In this document: piece after piece, positions 7,176 through 13,011 of the stretch
Layout: each line of letters begins with the position of its first letter
Position numbering within the stretch: position 1 is the first letter of the stretch
DNA from: an uncultured Bacilli bacterium
GTDB taxonomy: Bacteria > Bacillota_I > Bacilli_A > RF39 > UBA660
DNA: 13,071 bases
Assembly: GCA_934085635.1 (NCBI GenBank)
Contig: CAKOHL010000023.1
Span: 1-13,071 of the forward strand
Direction: 5' to 3'
Program-made: the position numbers and the translations under genes
The notes under the pieces: model-generated
Told to the model about the DNA's origin: nothing
Seen by the model: the letters and a program-made list of their open reading frames with translations, nothing else
The model's database searches: none

Positions 7176-7193
7176 GTAACTAAGGAGTAGATT

Positions 7194-7637
7194 ATGTTAT
7201 TTGATGAAAACAAAAATTATAAAGAAATGAATGATGATAAATTCGAATTAGAAATTGAAAGTTTTAAGGGAAACTCAAACATAATTGGAACTATATATTA
7301 TTTTTATAAAGATGATAAAGGTAATATAATTAAAAAGAGTCGTTCAAAAGTAGATGTGAAACCTTTAATCAAAGATGATTATACTTTAATTTCTAAATAT
7401 TACGTAATAGAAGTTAAAGTAGATGAACCATTATGTTTTGACTATGAAGATATTGGTAATGCTTATAAAATATATAATGTGGGTAATTTCTTTATATCTG
7501 ATATTTTTAAAATGGATGATGAACAAAAGAAAATCATAAAAAGTAAATTTGATTTATATGATGAAAAGTATAAAAATATGGTTTTTCCTTGGAACGATGA
7601 AGAATTTATTATAAAGTTTAATAAAAGAAATATATAG
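7194..7637 (+). CDS. Hypothetical protein, soluble, 147 residues
   Basis: I do not recognise this gene. ATG 7194 follows TAAGGAG at good spacing and a near-consensus promoter, so it is probably well expressed alone. The product is acidic and aromatic, with no signal peptide, membrane helix or cysteine pair. The first ~90 residues look beta-rich, with alternating hydrophobic strands (IIGTIYYFYKDDKGNIIKK; YYVIEVKVDEPLCF). Residues ~108-130 look helical (DDEQKKIIKSKFDLYDEKYK). It ends NMVFPWNDEEFIIKF. After the stop there is an inverted repeat TGACTA/TAGTCA (7643-7648/7661-7666) but no T-tract. Codon use matches its neighbours. Confidence 0.75.
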   Translation: MLFDENKNYKEMNDDKFELEIESFKGNSNIIGTIYYFYKDDKGNIIKKSRSKVDVKPLIKDDYTLISKYYVIEVKVDEPLCFDYEDIGNAYKIYNVGNFFISDIFKMDDEQKKIIKSKFDLYDEKYKNMVFPWNDEEFIIKFNKRNI

Positions 7638-7663
7638 TAAATTGACTAGCTTTACCCCTTTAG

Positions 7664-7887
7664 TCAGAGTTTGAAGTATTAAGAGAAATTAAAGCTGATT
7701 ATGCTTTGAAACACATTAATAAATTACTTAAAGACTTTGATATAAAAGATGTATATTTGCAGATGATTTTAAAATTTGACAAATTCTGTTAAATTCAATT
7801 ATGTCTAGTTCAGGAGAAAACTATCTAAGCTATATTATAAGTGAACTAGAGAGTAAATATCTAAATAGTGAAACAAAATTATTGTAA
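7664..7887 (+). pseudogene. Remnant of an unidentified gene in two frames
   Basis: From 7664 to TAA 7790-7792 the frame is open without a start codon and gives protein-like sequence (FEVLREIKADYALKHINKLL, then KDVYLQMIL). Coding-like sequence then continues in another frame, from about 7780 through ATG 7801 (SSSGENYLSYIISELESKY) to TAA 7885-7887. A frameshift in a former gene would explain both halves. I cannot name the family. The yneF promoter's -35 box lies at its end. Confidence 0.4.
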
Positions 7888-7910
7888 AATACTTTGAAAG
7901 CGTATATAAT
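7882..7910 (+). promoter_or_regulatory. Promoter of the UPF0154 (yneF) gene
   Basis: The -35-like TTGTAA (7882-7887) and consensus -10 TATAAT (7905-7910) are 17 bp apart, upstream of AGAGGTG and ATG 7933. Confidence 0.65.
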
Positions 7911-7932
7911 TATATAAGAAAGAGGTGAAATA

Positions 7933-8142
7933 ATGATTTGGGATATACTATATGTATTAATTGGACTAGTAGTAGGAGCTATAATAGGATTTTTAATAGC
8001 AAAAAAATTGATGGTTAAAGAACTTAAGAAAAATCCACCAATAAATGAAGAAATGATTAAGACTTTAATGAAAGGTATGGGTAGAACACCTAATCAGAAA
8101 CAAGTTAATCAATTAATGAAACAAATGAATAAATTTAATTAG
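7933..8142 (+). CDS. yneF: UPF0154 family membrane protein (YneF-like)
   Basis: This 69-residue single-pass membrane protein has one N-terminal helix (about residues 4-24, glycine-rich: LIGLVVGAIIGFLIAKK). The family's signature cytosolic tail follows: LKKNPPINEEMIKTLMKGMG, then RTPNQKQVNQLMKQMNKF. Size and order match B. subtilis YneF closely. The molecular role of the family is not established. It is a monocistronic unit with its own promoter and a terminator overlapping the stop codon, and it stands intact between two gene remnants. Confidence 0.93.
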   Translation: MIWDILYVLIGLVVGAIIGFLIAKKLMVKELKKNPPINEEMIKTLMKGMGRTPNQKQVNQLMKQMNKFN

Positions 8143-8160
8143 CACTTAGGTGCTTTTTTT
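8141..8160 (+). terminator. Rho-independent terminator of yneF
   Basis: The stem AGCAC (8141-8145) pairs with GTGCT (8150-8154) around TTAG, followed by T to 8160. The stem begins inside the TAG stop codon. Confidence 0.8.
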
Positions 8161-8168
8161 AATTTTAA

Positions 8169-8318
8169 CTGGATAAAAAAGTTCATACTATTATTGGTAT
8201 AATTGATAATTATTATCACGAAGTAGTTTATCACAAGCATAATAAGTTAGATTATGACAAGATGAAAGACATAATAATAAATGTTGTATATGATTTAATA
8301 TATGGTTATATAAAGTAA
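8169..8318 (+). pseudogene. C-terminal gene remnant, possibly TetR-like
   Basis: One frame is open from 8169 to TAA 8316-8318 with no ATG/GTG/TTG start near its beginning and no ribosome binding site. It encodes IIGIIDNYYHEVVYHK, then LDYDKMKDIIINVVYDLIYGYIK. This looks like the end of a helical protein; the spacing reminds me of TetR-family C-terminal domains, a weak guess. Its 5' part is absent, with the yneF terminator directly upstream. Confidence 0.4.
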
Positions 8319-8338
8319 CAAATTAAATACAAAAAGAA

Positions 8339-8367
8339 TTGACAAATACCTATATTTTTGATAAAAT
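8339..8367 (+). promoter_or_regulatory. Promoter of ssrA
   Basis: The perfect -35 TTGACA (8339-8344) and -10 TAAAAT (8362-8367) are 17 bp apart. Transcription would start about 7 nt before the mature tmRNA 5' end. Confidence 0.8.
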
Positions 8368-8380
8368 AACTATGTAGTAC

Positions 8381-8733
8381 GGGGCTGTATTTGATTCGAC
8401 AGAGTAGTTGTACGTATGGATGCAAGTAGTAGGCGTACTTTAAACGCAAAACAAAATAATCGGAAAAGATTACAATTACGCACCTGCTTTTGCCTAATTA
8501 AGGCGTAAGGTGGTTCGGCTTATTCTTTGTTCACGAGGATAATAACCGGACTCATAAAAGTGAACTATATTGTATGAGTGTCTAGGTAATATAATGAATT
8601 TTTACTGGACTTAGAAAAATATAGGAACGTTGGCAATCCATAATATTTTTTGAAATTAAAAACCAACTAAACTTGTAAGAAGTCTGTATGGTTGATACTT
8701 TGGACACGAAGTCGCACTTCGTCAGCTCCACCA
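8381..8733 (+). ncRNA. ssrA: tmRNA (transfer-messenger RNA)
   Basis: tmRNA with SmpB rescues stalled ribosomes and tags the nascent chain for proteolysis. The 5' end GGGGCTG (8381-8387) pairs with CAGCTCC (8723-8729), followed by encoded ACCA to 8733. The 5' GGGGCTG ... TTTGATTCGACAG and the 3' half with TGGACACGAAGTCGC are typical. The tag frame most likely resumes at GGA 8462, after TAATC, a match to the TAGTC that precedes the resume codon in E. coli. It encodes GKDYNYAPAFA and stops at TAA 8495-8497. The stop lies in a GCC/GGC stem, as usual. The 353-nt size is normal. The AFA end recalls mycoplasma tags rather than the LAA of most Firmicutes. Confidence 0.96.
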
Positions 8734-8745
8734 ATAATGATAATC

Positions 8746-8775
8746 AAGGAAACTTAAAAAAGTTTTCTTTTTTTT
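8746..8775 (+). terminator. Rho-independent terminator of ssrA
   Basis: The 10-bp stem AAGGAAACTT (8746-8755) pairs with AAGTTTTCTT (8760-8769) with one G-U pair and an AAAA loop, followed by T to 8775. Confidence 0.9.
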
Positions 8776-8857
8776 GTAAAATAAAATATAAAATATAAAT
8801 AAAACTATTCCATTTCTTAAAGTTTTGTTTTATACTAATACTTGAAGGAAGTGTAAA

Positions 8858-9853
8858 ATGAAAAAATTTATAGTGATTTTATGTACACTACTATTAGTAG
8901 TAGGGTGTGGAAAAGAAAAAGAAGAGGTAAAACCAAATAAACCAGAAGTAACAGCAGATGAAAAGAAAGTTCAAATAGTTGACTTAACAAGCAATAAAAG
9001 ACCTTATGCAATAATGATAAACAATATACATCAAGCTTGGCCACTAGATGGACTACAAAATTCATTTCTTAACTATGAAATAATAGTTGAAGGTGGAATA
9101 ACAAGAATAATGGCTTTATTTATGGAAGATAAATTACCTGAAAGAATAGGGTCTATTAGAAGTAGTCGTGCTTACTACTTAGACTATGCTTTAGAAAGTG
9201 ATGCAATATATTATCACTGGGGAGGAAGTCCAGAAGCATATGAAGATATGAAGACCTTAAAAGTAGACCATTTTGATGGAATAACTTCAAGTTACTTCTA
9301 CAGAGCAAATGTTGGAAGAAGTAGTGTTCATAGTGGATTTATAAAAGGAGAAAAAGTAATAGAAGCAGCACAAAGTAAAAAATTAAGACTAACAACTGAT
9401 AAAGGGTTACCACTTAAATATAGTGCTGAAAGTGTAAATTTAAGTGAAAAAGAAGGAGCGCAAAAAGCAAATAACGTTCTAATAGATTACTCTAATTACC
9501 ATAATACTTCTTATAAATATGATGAAGCAAATAAAGTATACTTAAGAAGTATGAGTGGAGAAATAAGTGTAGACTTAGATACTAAAAAACAATATACAAC
9601 TAAAAATATAATAACTTATCAAGTAAAAAATGTTGGATATGATGAGAAAAATAGACAAACACTATATAACATTGGTAGTGGAAATGGATACTTTATAAGT
9701 GAAGGATATGCTGTACCAATTACTTGGGAAAAAACTTGTCGTGAATGTCAAACAGTATATAAATATAAAGATGGTTCAGAATTAAGAGTAAATGATGGAA
9801 ATACTTGGATTCAAATACAACCACAAGGTAGAACATTAAAAATAACTGAATAA
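8858..9853 (+). CDS. DUF3048 lipoprotein (YerB-like)
   Basis: This 331-residue protein has a lipoprotein signal: basic start, hydrophobic core, then V-V-G-C with Cys17 as the probable lipidation site. A charged spacer rich in K, E and P (about 18-45) follows. The DUF3048 N-terminal domain carries RPYAIMINN, then LNYEIIVEGGITRIMALF and ERIGSIRSSRAYYLDYAL. A C-terminal DUF3048 part ends with PITWEKTCRECQTVYKYKDG and QIQPQGR. B. subtilis YerB is the reference member; its cellular role is unclear. AAGGAAG precedes ATG 8858, and a TATACT (8831-8836) is a possible -10 with no convincing -35. The C-x-x-C (TCRECQ) near the end is a detail I do not know as conserved. No clear terminator follows. Confidence 0.92.
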   Translation: MKKFIVILCTLLLVVGCGKEKEEVKPNKPEVTADEKKVQIVDLTSNKRPYAIMINNIHQAWPLDGLQNSFLNYEIIVEGGITRIMALFMEDKLPERIGSIRSSRAYYLDYALESDAIYYHWGGSPEAYEDMKTLKVDHFDGITSSYFYRANVGRSSVHSGFIKGEKVIEAAQSKKLRLTTDKGLPLKYSAESVNLSEKEGAQKANNVLIDYSNYHNTSYKYDEANKVYLRSMSGEISVDLDTKKQYTTKNIITYQVKNVGYDEKNRQTLYNIGSGNGYFISEGYAVPITWEKTCRECQTVYKYKDGSELRVNDGNTWIQIQPQGRTLKITE

Positions 9854-9888
9854 TAGTAATAGTTTTAAAAAAAGAAGAATATATTATA

Positions 9889-9917
9889 TTGATATTATTT
9901 TCATTATTTGATAAAAT
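9889..9917 (+). promoter_or_regulatory. Promoter of the acidic membrane-protein gene
   Basis: The -35 TTGATA (9889-9894) and -10 TAAAAT (9912-9917) are 17 bp apart. A strong AAGGAGG at 9929-9935 follows, before ATG 9943. Confidence 0.75.
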
Positions 9918-9942
9918 GAAAGTATAGTAAGGAGGACACATA

Positions 9943-10464
9943 ATGGACAGTGTGATGAATTTTTTAGCAGATAATTATATATGGTTTTTTGTAGCAGCTG
10001 GAGTTTTATTATTTGCGCTTATTGGATTCATAATAGATTCAAAAAGAAAGAAGAAAAATGAATTTAAAGGAGAAAGCATTAAAGAAGATATACCAGCTCA
10101 AGTAGATGGAGATACTGTAAATGTTGGTGGAGAAGCAGTACTTGGTGATAATTTAGAAAGTGCACCAGTAAATGATACTTTAGTAGCAGCAAAACCTGAA
10201 GCATTAAATGTAAATGAACCAAAAGAAGAAACTGTAGAATTTAATGATATACCATTTAATGAAACTACTTTAAATCAAAATATTCAAAATGAACCTGAAA
10301 CTTTAGATGCTGAACCTGCTTTAGTAGGAGAAGATTTAAACCTAAAAGAAGTGCCTGAAGCACCTGTTGAAACTTTAAATAATGTAGAAAACTTAAATAG
10401 TCAAAAAACACCTGAAGAACCTGTAGAATTTGAAGAATTAGACTTAGATGATAAGAACTTCTAA
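9943..10464 (+). CDS. Single-pass membrane protein with long acidic cytoplasmic tail
   Basis: I do not recognise a family. The 173 residues form a short N-terminus, one transmembrane helix (about residues 12-31, IWFFVAAGVLLFALIGFII), and a basic stop-transfer patch (DSKRKKKNEFK). Then come about 130 residues that are strongly acidic, low in complexity and probably disordered (E, D, N, P, V, L). Loose repeats occur, such as EETVEFNDIPF and EEPVEFEELDL, and several P-E-x-P-V-E elements. The basic patch predicts the tail in the cytoplasm, a ZipA-like layout, though nothing shows a division role. It has its own promoter, a near-perfect Shine-Dalgarno and a terminator, so it is a well-expressed single gene between the DUF3048 lipoprotein gene and cdaA. 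Confidence 0.8.
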   Translation: MDSVMNFLADNYIWFFVAAGVLLFALIGFIIDSKRKKKNEFKGESIKEDIPAQVDGDTVNVGGEAVLGDNLESAPVNDTLVAAKPEALNVNEPKEETVEFNDIPFNETTLNQNIQNEPETLDAEPALVGEDLNLKEVPEAPVETLNNVENLNSQKTPEEPVEFEELDLDDKNF

Positions 10465-10489
10465 ACGTAAACGATAGTGTTAAATTAAT

Positions 10490-10516
10490 AAAAGATATAG
10501 TAATTATATCTTTTTT
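10490..10516 (+). terminator. Terminator before cdaA
   Basis: The 10-bp AT-rich stem AAAAGATATA (10490-10499) pairs with TATATCTTTT (10505-10514) with a GTAAT loop and two further T. It is nearly symmetric and could work on both strands. A TATAAT (10521-10526) just downstream could be the -10 of cdaA, but its -35 region is poor. Confidence 0.75.
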
Positions 10517-10555
10517 ATTATATAATTAACTTATAAATGATTGAAGGAGGCTAAT

Positions 10556-11401
10556 ATGGCTTTAGAAGAAATGTTTACAATATTAAAGAAAGTATTAGAT
10601 GTAGGAATACTTTGGTTTATATTATACTACATATTAAAATATATAAAAAATAATGTAAAACTAACACTAATATTTAAGGGAGTATTAATAATAATATTAT
10701 TAAAATTATTAAGTGATTGGCTTGATTTAAATACAGTAGGAATGTTACTTGAATATGTTATAGAAAGTGTACCTATTGCAATTATAGTATTATTCCAACC
10801 AGAAATAAGAAATGTACTAGAAAGTATAGGAAGAACTCAATTGCTTGGTAGACATAAAGTATTATCTGTAGATGAAAGAGAAAAAGTAGTATATGAAATA
10901 ATGCAAGCAGTTGAATATATGAAAAGAAATAGAATAGGTGCTCTTATAGTAATAGAAAGAGATTATTCACTTAATCAATATATAGAAAATGCTAATAAAA
11001 TATATGCTGATATAAGTAGTGAACTATTAATAAGTATATTCTTCCCTAATAATCCACTACACGATGGAGCAGTAATTGTACAAGGTGATAGAATTACTTG
11101 TGCAGGTAGTATACTTCCAACAAGTATGAATTCACAGCTTAGTAAAAGGCTTGGTACTCGCCACAGAGCAGCTCTTGGAATCGCAGAAGTAGGAGATGCT
11201 GTAGCAATATGTGTAAGTGAAGAAACAGGAAGAATAAGCATAGCAATGGATGGAGAATTAAACTATAACTTAACTTTAGAAGATGCAAGAATGATGCTAA
11301 TAAGTAGTTTACAACCTAAAAAAGATACTTTCTTTGATGCTGATTTAGACTTACAAGAAGAAAAGGAGGTAAATGAAAATGAAGAACAAAAAGAAAACTA
11401 A
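10556..11401 (+). CDS. cdaA: Diadenylate cyclase CdaA (c-di-AMP synthase)
   Basis: CdaA condenses two ATP into cyclic di-AMP, the second messenger controlling potassium and osmolyte uptake and wall homeostasis. Three membrane helices (about residues 14-30, 36-54 and 64-82) precede the DAC domain (about 100-260). It contains LLGRHKVLSVDER, GALIVIERD, the catalytic D170-G-A in NNPLHDGAVIV, and the RHR motif R202-H-R204 in GTRHRAALGI. The active site looks intact. It has 281 residues, with an acidic tail (about 262-281) slightly longer than usual. The frame opens at TTG 10541, but ATG 10556 follows AAGGAGG (10544-10550) correctly. The 3' end overlaps cdaR, the membrane partner that modulates CdaA. 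Confidence 0.97.
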   Translation: MALEEMFTILKKVLDVGILWFILYYILKYIKNNVKLTLIFKGVLIIILLKLLSDWLDLNTVGMLLEYVIESVPIAIIVLFQPEIRNVLESIGRTQLLGRHKVLSVDEREKVVYEIMQAVEYMKRNRIGALIVIERDYSLNQYIENANKIYADISSELLISIFFPNNPLHDGAVIVQGDRITCAGSILPTSMNSQLSKRLGTRHRAALGIAEVGDAVAICVSEETGRISIAMDGELNYNLTLEDARMMLISSLQPKKDTFFDADLDLQEEKEVNENEEQKEN

Positions 11402-12749
11402 TATATTTGTTAAAATTTTTAAAAGTATAATAACATTCTTTGATAACATTTTAATAACTCCAATAAGTAAATTAGCTTATTACTTAAGAGATAAATTATC
11501 ATTAAAACCTGGATTCATAGATAAAATGCTTAATAAACCTAATGTATTATTATATATATCATTAGTACTTGCATTCTCTATGTTTGTACTAGTGCAAAAA
11601 CAATATTTAAGTTTCTCTGATACAAAAGCAATAACTATGTCTAACTTACCAGTAGAAGTTGAATATAATGATGAAGCTTATGTAATAGAAGGATTACCTA
11701 AAAAAGCAGATATAGTACTAATGGGTAAAAAAAGTGAACTTTATTTAGCACAACAATATGGAGATCATAAAGTAAGTCTAGACTTAACAGACTTAGAACC
11801 AGGTACACATAAAGTAACACTAAACTATAATAATCCAATTAGAAAACTAAAATACATATTAGACCCTGGAACTGCAACAATAGTAATATATCCTAAAGTA
11901 AGTGAAGTAAGAACATTATCTATAGATGTAATAAATACTGATAAATTATCAGAAACACTAGTAGTTTCAAATGTACTTTTAGATAGAGATGATATAATAA
12001 TAAAGAGTTATAAAGAAAAATTAAATACTGTTGCAAATGTAAAAGCAATAGTAGATATAAATGCTCTTAATGCTAAAGAAAGTGGAACATATACACTTAA
12101 AGATGTTAAACTAATAGCATATGATGAAAATGGTAAAGAAATAAGTGGAATAGAAATAGTGCCAGGTGGGGTAACAGCTACAGTAACAATAACTAGTCCT
12201 AGTAAAACAGTACCATTAAAAGTAGTACCTGTAGGAGAAGTTAGAAGTGGAAGTGCAATAAGCAGTATAACAAGTTCAATAACTAATGTAACAGTATATG
12301 CTGATGAAAGTGTACTTGAAGAAATAAATTATGTTGAAGTAGAAATAGATGTAACTGGATTAAGTTCAAATAAAACATATCAAAAAATAATTAATAAACC
12401 TACTGGAAGTAGAAGTATAAGTGATACAAGTACAACAATAACAGTAACTATGGAAGAAGAAACATCTAAAGACTTTGAAAACATAATAATAAGTCAAGAA
12501 GGACTAGATACAACTAAATTTAAAGTAATAGCAGCTTCTAAAGATGATGCTCAAGTGACTGTAACTGTAAAGGGTGTAGGAAGCTTATTAGATAGTCTAG
12601 AAGCAACAGACATAAAAGCATACATAGACTTATCTAACATAACTGAAGTAGGAACTTACACAGTGCCAGTATATGTAACTGGAGCAGATGTAAAATTAAC
12701 TTACACAAGTAAAGTTAAAAACATAACTGTTAATATAACAAATAAATAA
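11379..12749 (+). CDS. cdaR: CdaR, YbbR-domain regulator of CdaA
   Basis: CdaR is an extracytoplasmic, membrane-anchored protein that binds CdaA and tunes c-di-AMP output. A basic N-terminus of about 50 residues is followed by one transmembrane helix (about 55-73) and four YbbR-like beta domains, roughly 82-172, 175-265, 267-350 and 355-456. These repeat the pattern of V-x-V-x-L/I strands and L-x-x-GTY/GTH turns (LEPGTHKVTL, KESGTYTL, LSSNKTYQK, ITEVGTYTVPV). Length and four-domain plan match B. subtilis CdaR. ATG 11373 is possible but only 3 nt from AAGGAGG (11363-11369); ATG 11379 is 9 nt away and preferred. It overlaps cdaA by 23 nt. glmM, the usual third gene, does not follow. Confidence 0.93.
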   Translation: MKNKKKTNIFVKIFKSIITFFDNILITPISKLAYYLRDKLSLKPGFIDKMLNKPNVLLYISLVLAFSMFVLVQKQYLSFSDTKAITMSNLPVEVEYNDEAYVIEGLPKKADIVLMGKKSELYLAQQYGDHKVSLDLTDLEPGTHKVTLNYNNPIRKLKYILDPGTATIVIYPKVSEVRTLSIDVINTDKLSETLVVSNVLLDRDDIIIKSYKEKLNTVANVKAIVDINALNAKESGTYTLKDVKLIAYDENGKEISGIEIVPGGVTATVTITSPSKTVPLKVVPVGEVRSGSAISSITSSITNVTVYADESVLEEINYVEVEIDVTGLSSNKTYQKIINKPTGSRSISDTSTTITVTMEEETSKDFENIIISQEGLDTTKFKVIAASKDDAQVTVTVKGVGSLLDSLEATDIKAYIDLSNITEVGTYTVPVYVTGADVKLTYTSKVKNITVNITNK

Positions 12750-12779
12750 TTTGCAGTCTATTGCAAATTATTTTGTTTT
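12745..12779 (+). terminator. Rho-independent terminator of cdaA-cdaR
   Basis: The perfect 11-bp stem AATAATTTGCA (12745-12755) pairs with TGCAAATTATT (12762-12772) around GTCTAT, followed by TTGTTTT. The stem begins in the cdaR stop codon. Confidence 0.9.
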
Positions 12780-12789
12780 ATGCTAAAAT
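12761..12789 (+). promoter_or_regulatory. Promoter of the poly-G unit, overlapping the cdaR terminator
   Basis: The extended -10 TGCTAAAAT (TG at 12781, hexamer 12784-12789) lies 17 bp after TTGCAA (12761-12766), a 4/6 match to the -35 consensus that falls in the falling arm of the cdaR terminator. Transcription would start near 12796. Confidence 0.5.
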
Positions 12790-12799
12790 TTTGATAGTA

Positions 12800-12839
12800 G
12801 AAGATAAACGAATTTGTACATCAGAGTTCACAAATCTTC
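12800..12839 (+). other. Hairpin in the 5' leader of the poly-G unit
   Basis: ATTTGT (12812-12817) pairs with ACAAAT (12830-12835). GAAG (12800-12803) pairs with CTTC (12836-12839), leaving an 8-nt bulge on the 5' side and a 12-nt loop. It sits between the predicted start site and the Shine-Dalgarno. It has no T-tract, so it is not a terminator. Confidence 0.35.
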
Positions 12840-12857
12840 AAAAAAATAAGGACGTGA

Positions 12858-12959
12858 ATGTATATGAAAAACAACAACTTAGTACAAAATATTGCACTTG
12901 GGGGGGGGGTTACTCTAAGTAAAGTAAACCCTAGTTGTTTTTCATATGCTTTAAAGTGA
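12858..12959 (+). CDS. Candidate 33-residue peptide with an in-frame G10 tract
   Basis: ATG 12858 is 5 nt after AAGGA (12848-12852). The frame runs 33 codons to TGA 12957, backed up by TAG 12960. The peptide starts MYMKNNNLVQNIAL, contains Gly-Gly-Gly encoded by the ten-G run (12900-12909), and ends NPSCFSYALK with one Cys. It has no charge cluster or long hydrophobic helix typical of a toxin or signal peptide. I recognise no family. One G more or fewer gives early stops (at 12920-12922 for eleven Gs; after two more codons for nine). It could be a real small protein, a peptide precursor, a leader peptide controlling the next gene, or chance ORF in a structured RNA. Promoter, Shine-Dalgarno, ORF and terminator in order favour a real unit. 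Confidence 0.45.
   Translation: MYMKNNNLVQNIALGGGVTLSKVNPSCFSYALK
12862..12947 (+). repeat. Perfect 14-bp inverted repeat enclosing the poly-G tract
   Basis: ATATGAAAAACAAC (12862-12875) is the exact reverse complement of GTTGTTTTTCATAT (12934-12947). Inside, GGGTTACT (12907-12914) can pair with AGTAA-A-CCC (12923-12931), one base bulged. ACTTAG (12877-12882) can instead pair with CTAAGT (12915-12920). In RNA this is a long hairpin covering most of the small ORF. No target-site duplication is seen at the ends, so a MITE is not supported from this copy alone. Confidence 0.75.
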
Positions 12960-12983
12960 TAGGAGAGATTCTATCATTTTTTT
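12957..12983 (+). terminator. Rho-independent terminator or attenuator after the small ORF
   Basis: The stem TGATAG (12957-12962) pairs with CTATCA (12971-12976) around an 8-nt loop, followed by seven T. It begins at the stop codon of the small ORF and lies only 28 nt before the next gene's ATG, so it could also act as an attenuator for that gene. Confidence 0.8.
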
Positions 12984-13011
12984 CGTGTAACAAAAAGAAA
13001 GAGGAGAAGTA

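Noticed and set aside
7643..7666. Terminator after the 147-residue unknown gene
   Set aside because: TGACTA/TAGTCA forms only six pairs with a 12-nt loop and no T-tract follows, so I do not call it a terminator.
8445..8497. tmRNA tag starting at GCA 8445 (AKQNN...)
   Set aside because: GCA is a common resume codon, but this frame gives a basic, cysteine-containing tail running past the normal stop region; the GGA 8462 frame ends in the expected hydrophobic tag.
9720..9941. Minus-strand 73-codon frame after the DUF3048 gene
   Set aside because: Low-complexity I/Y/F-rich product, no Shine-Dalgarno, and it covers the promoter of the next plus-strand gene.
12862..12947. MITE or IS200/IS605-type end
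   Set aside because: The inverted repeat is suggestive, but no target duplication, transposase or second copy is visible in the window.
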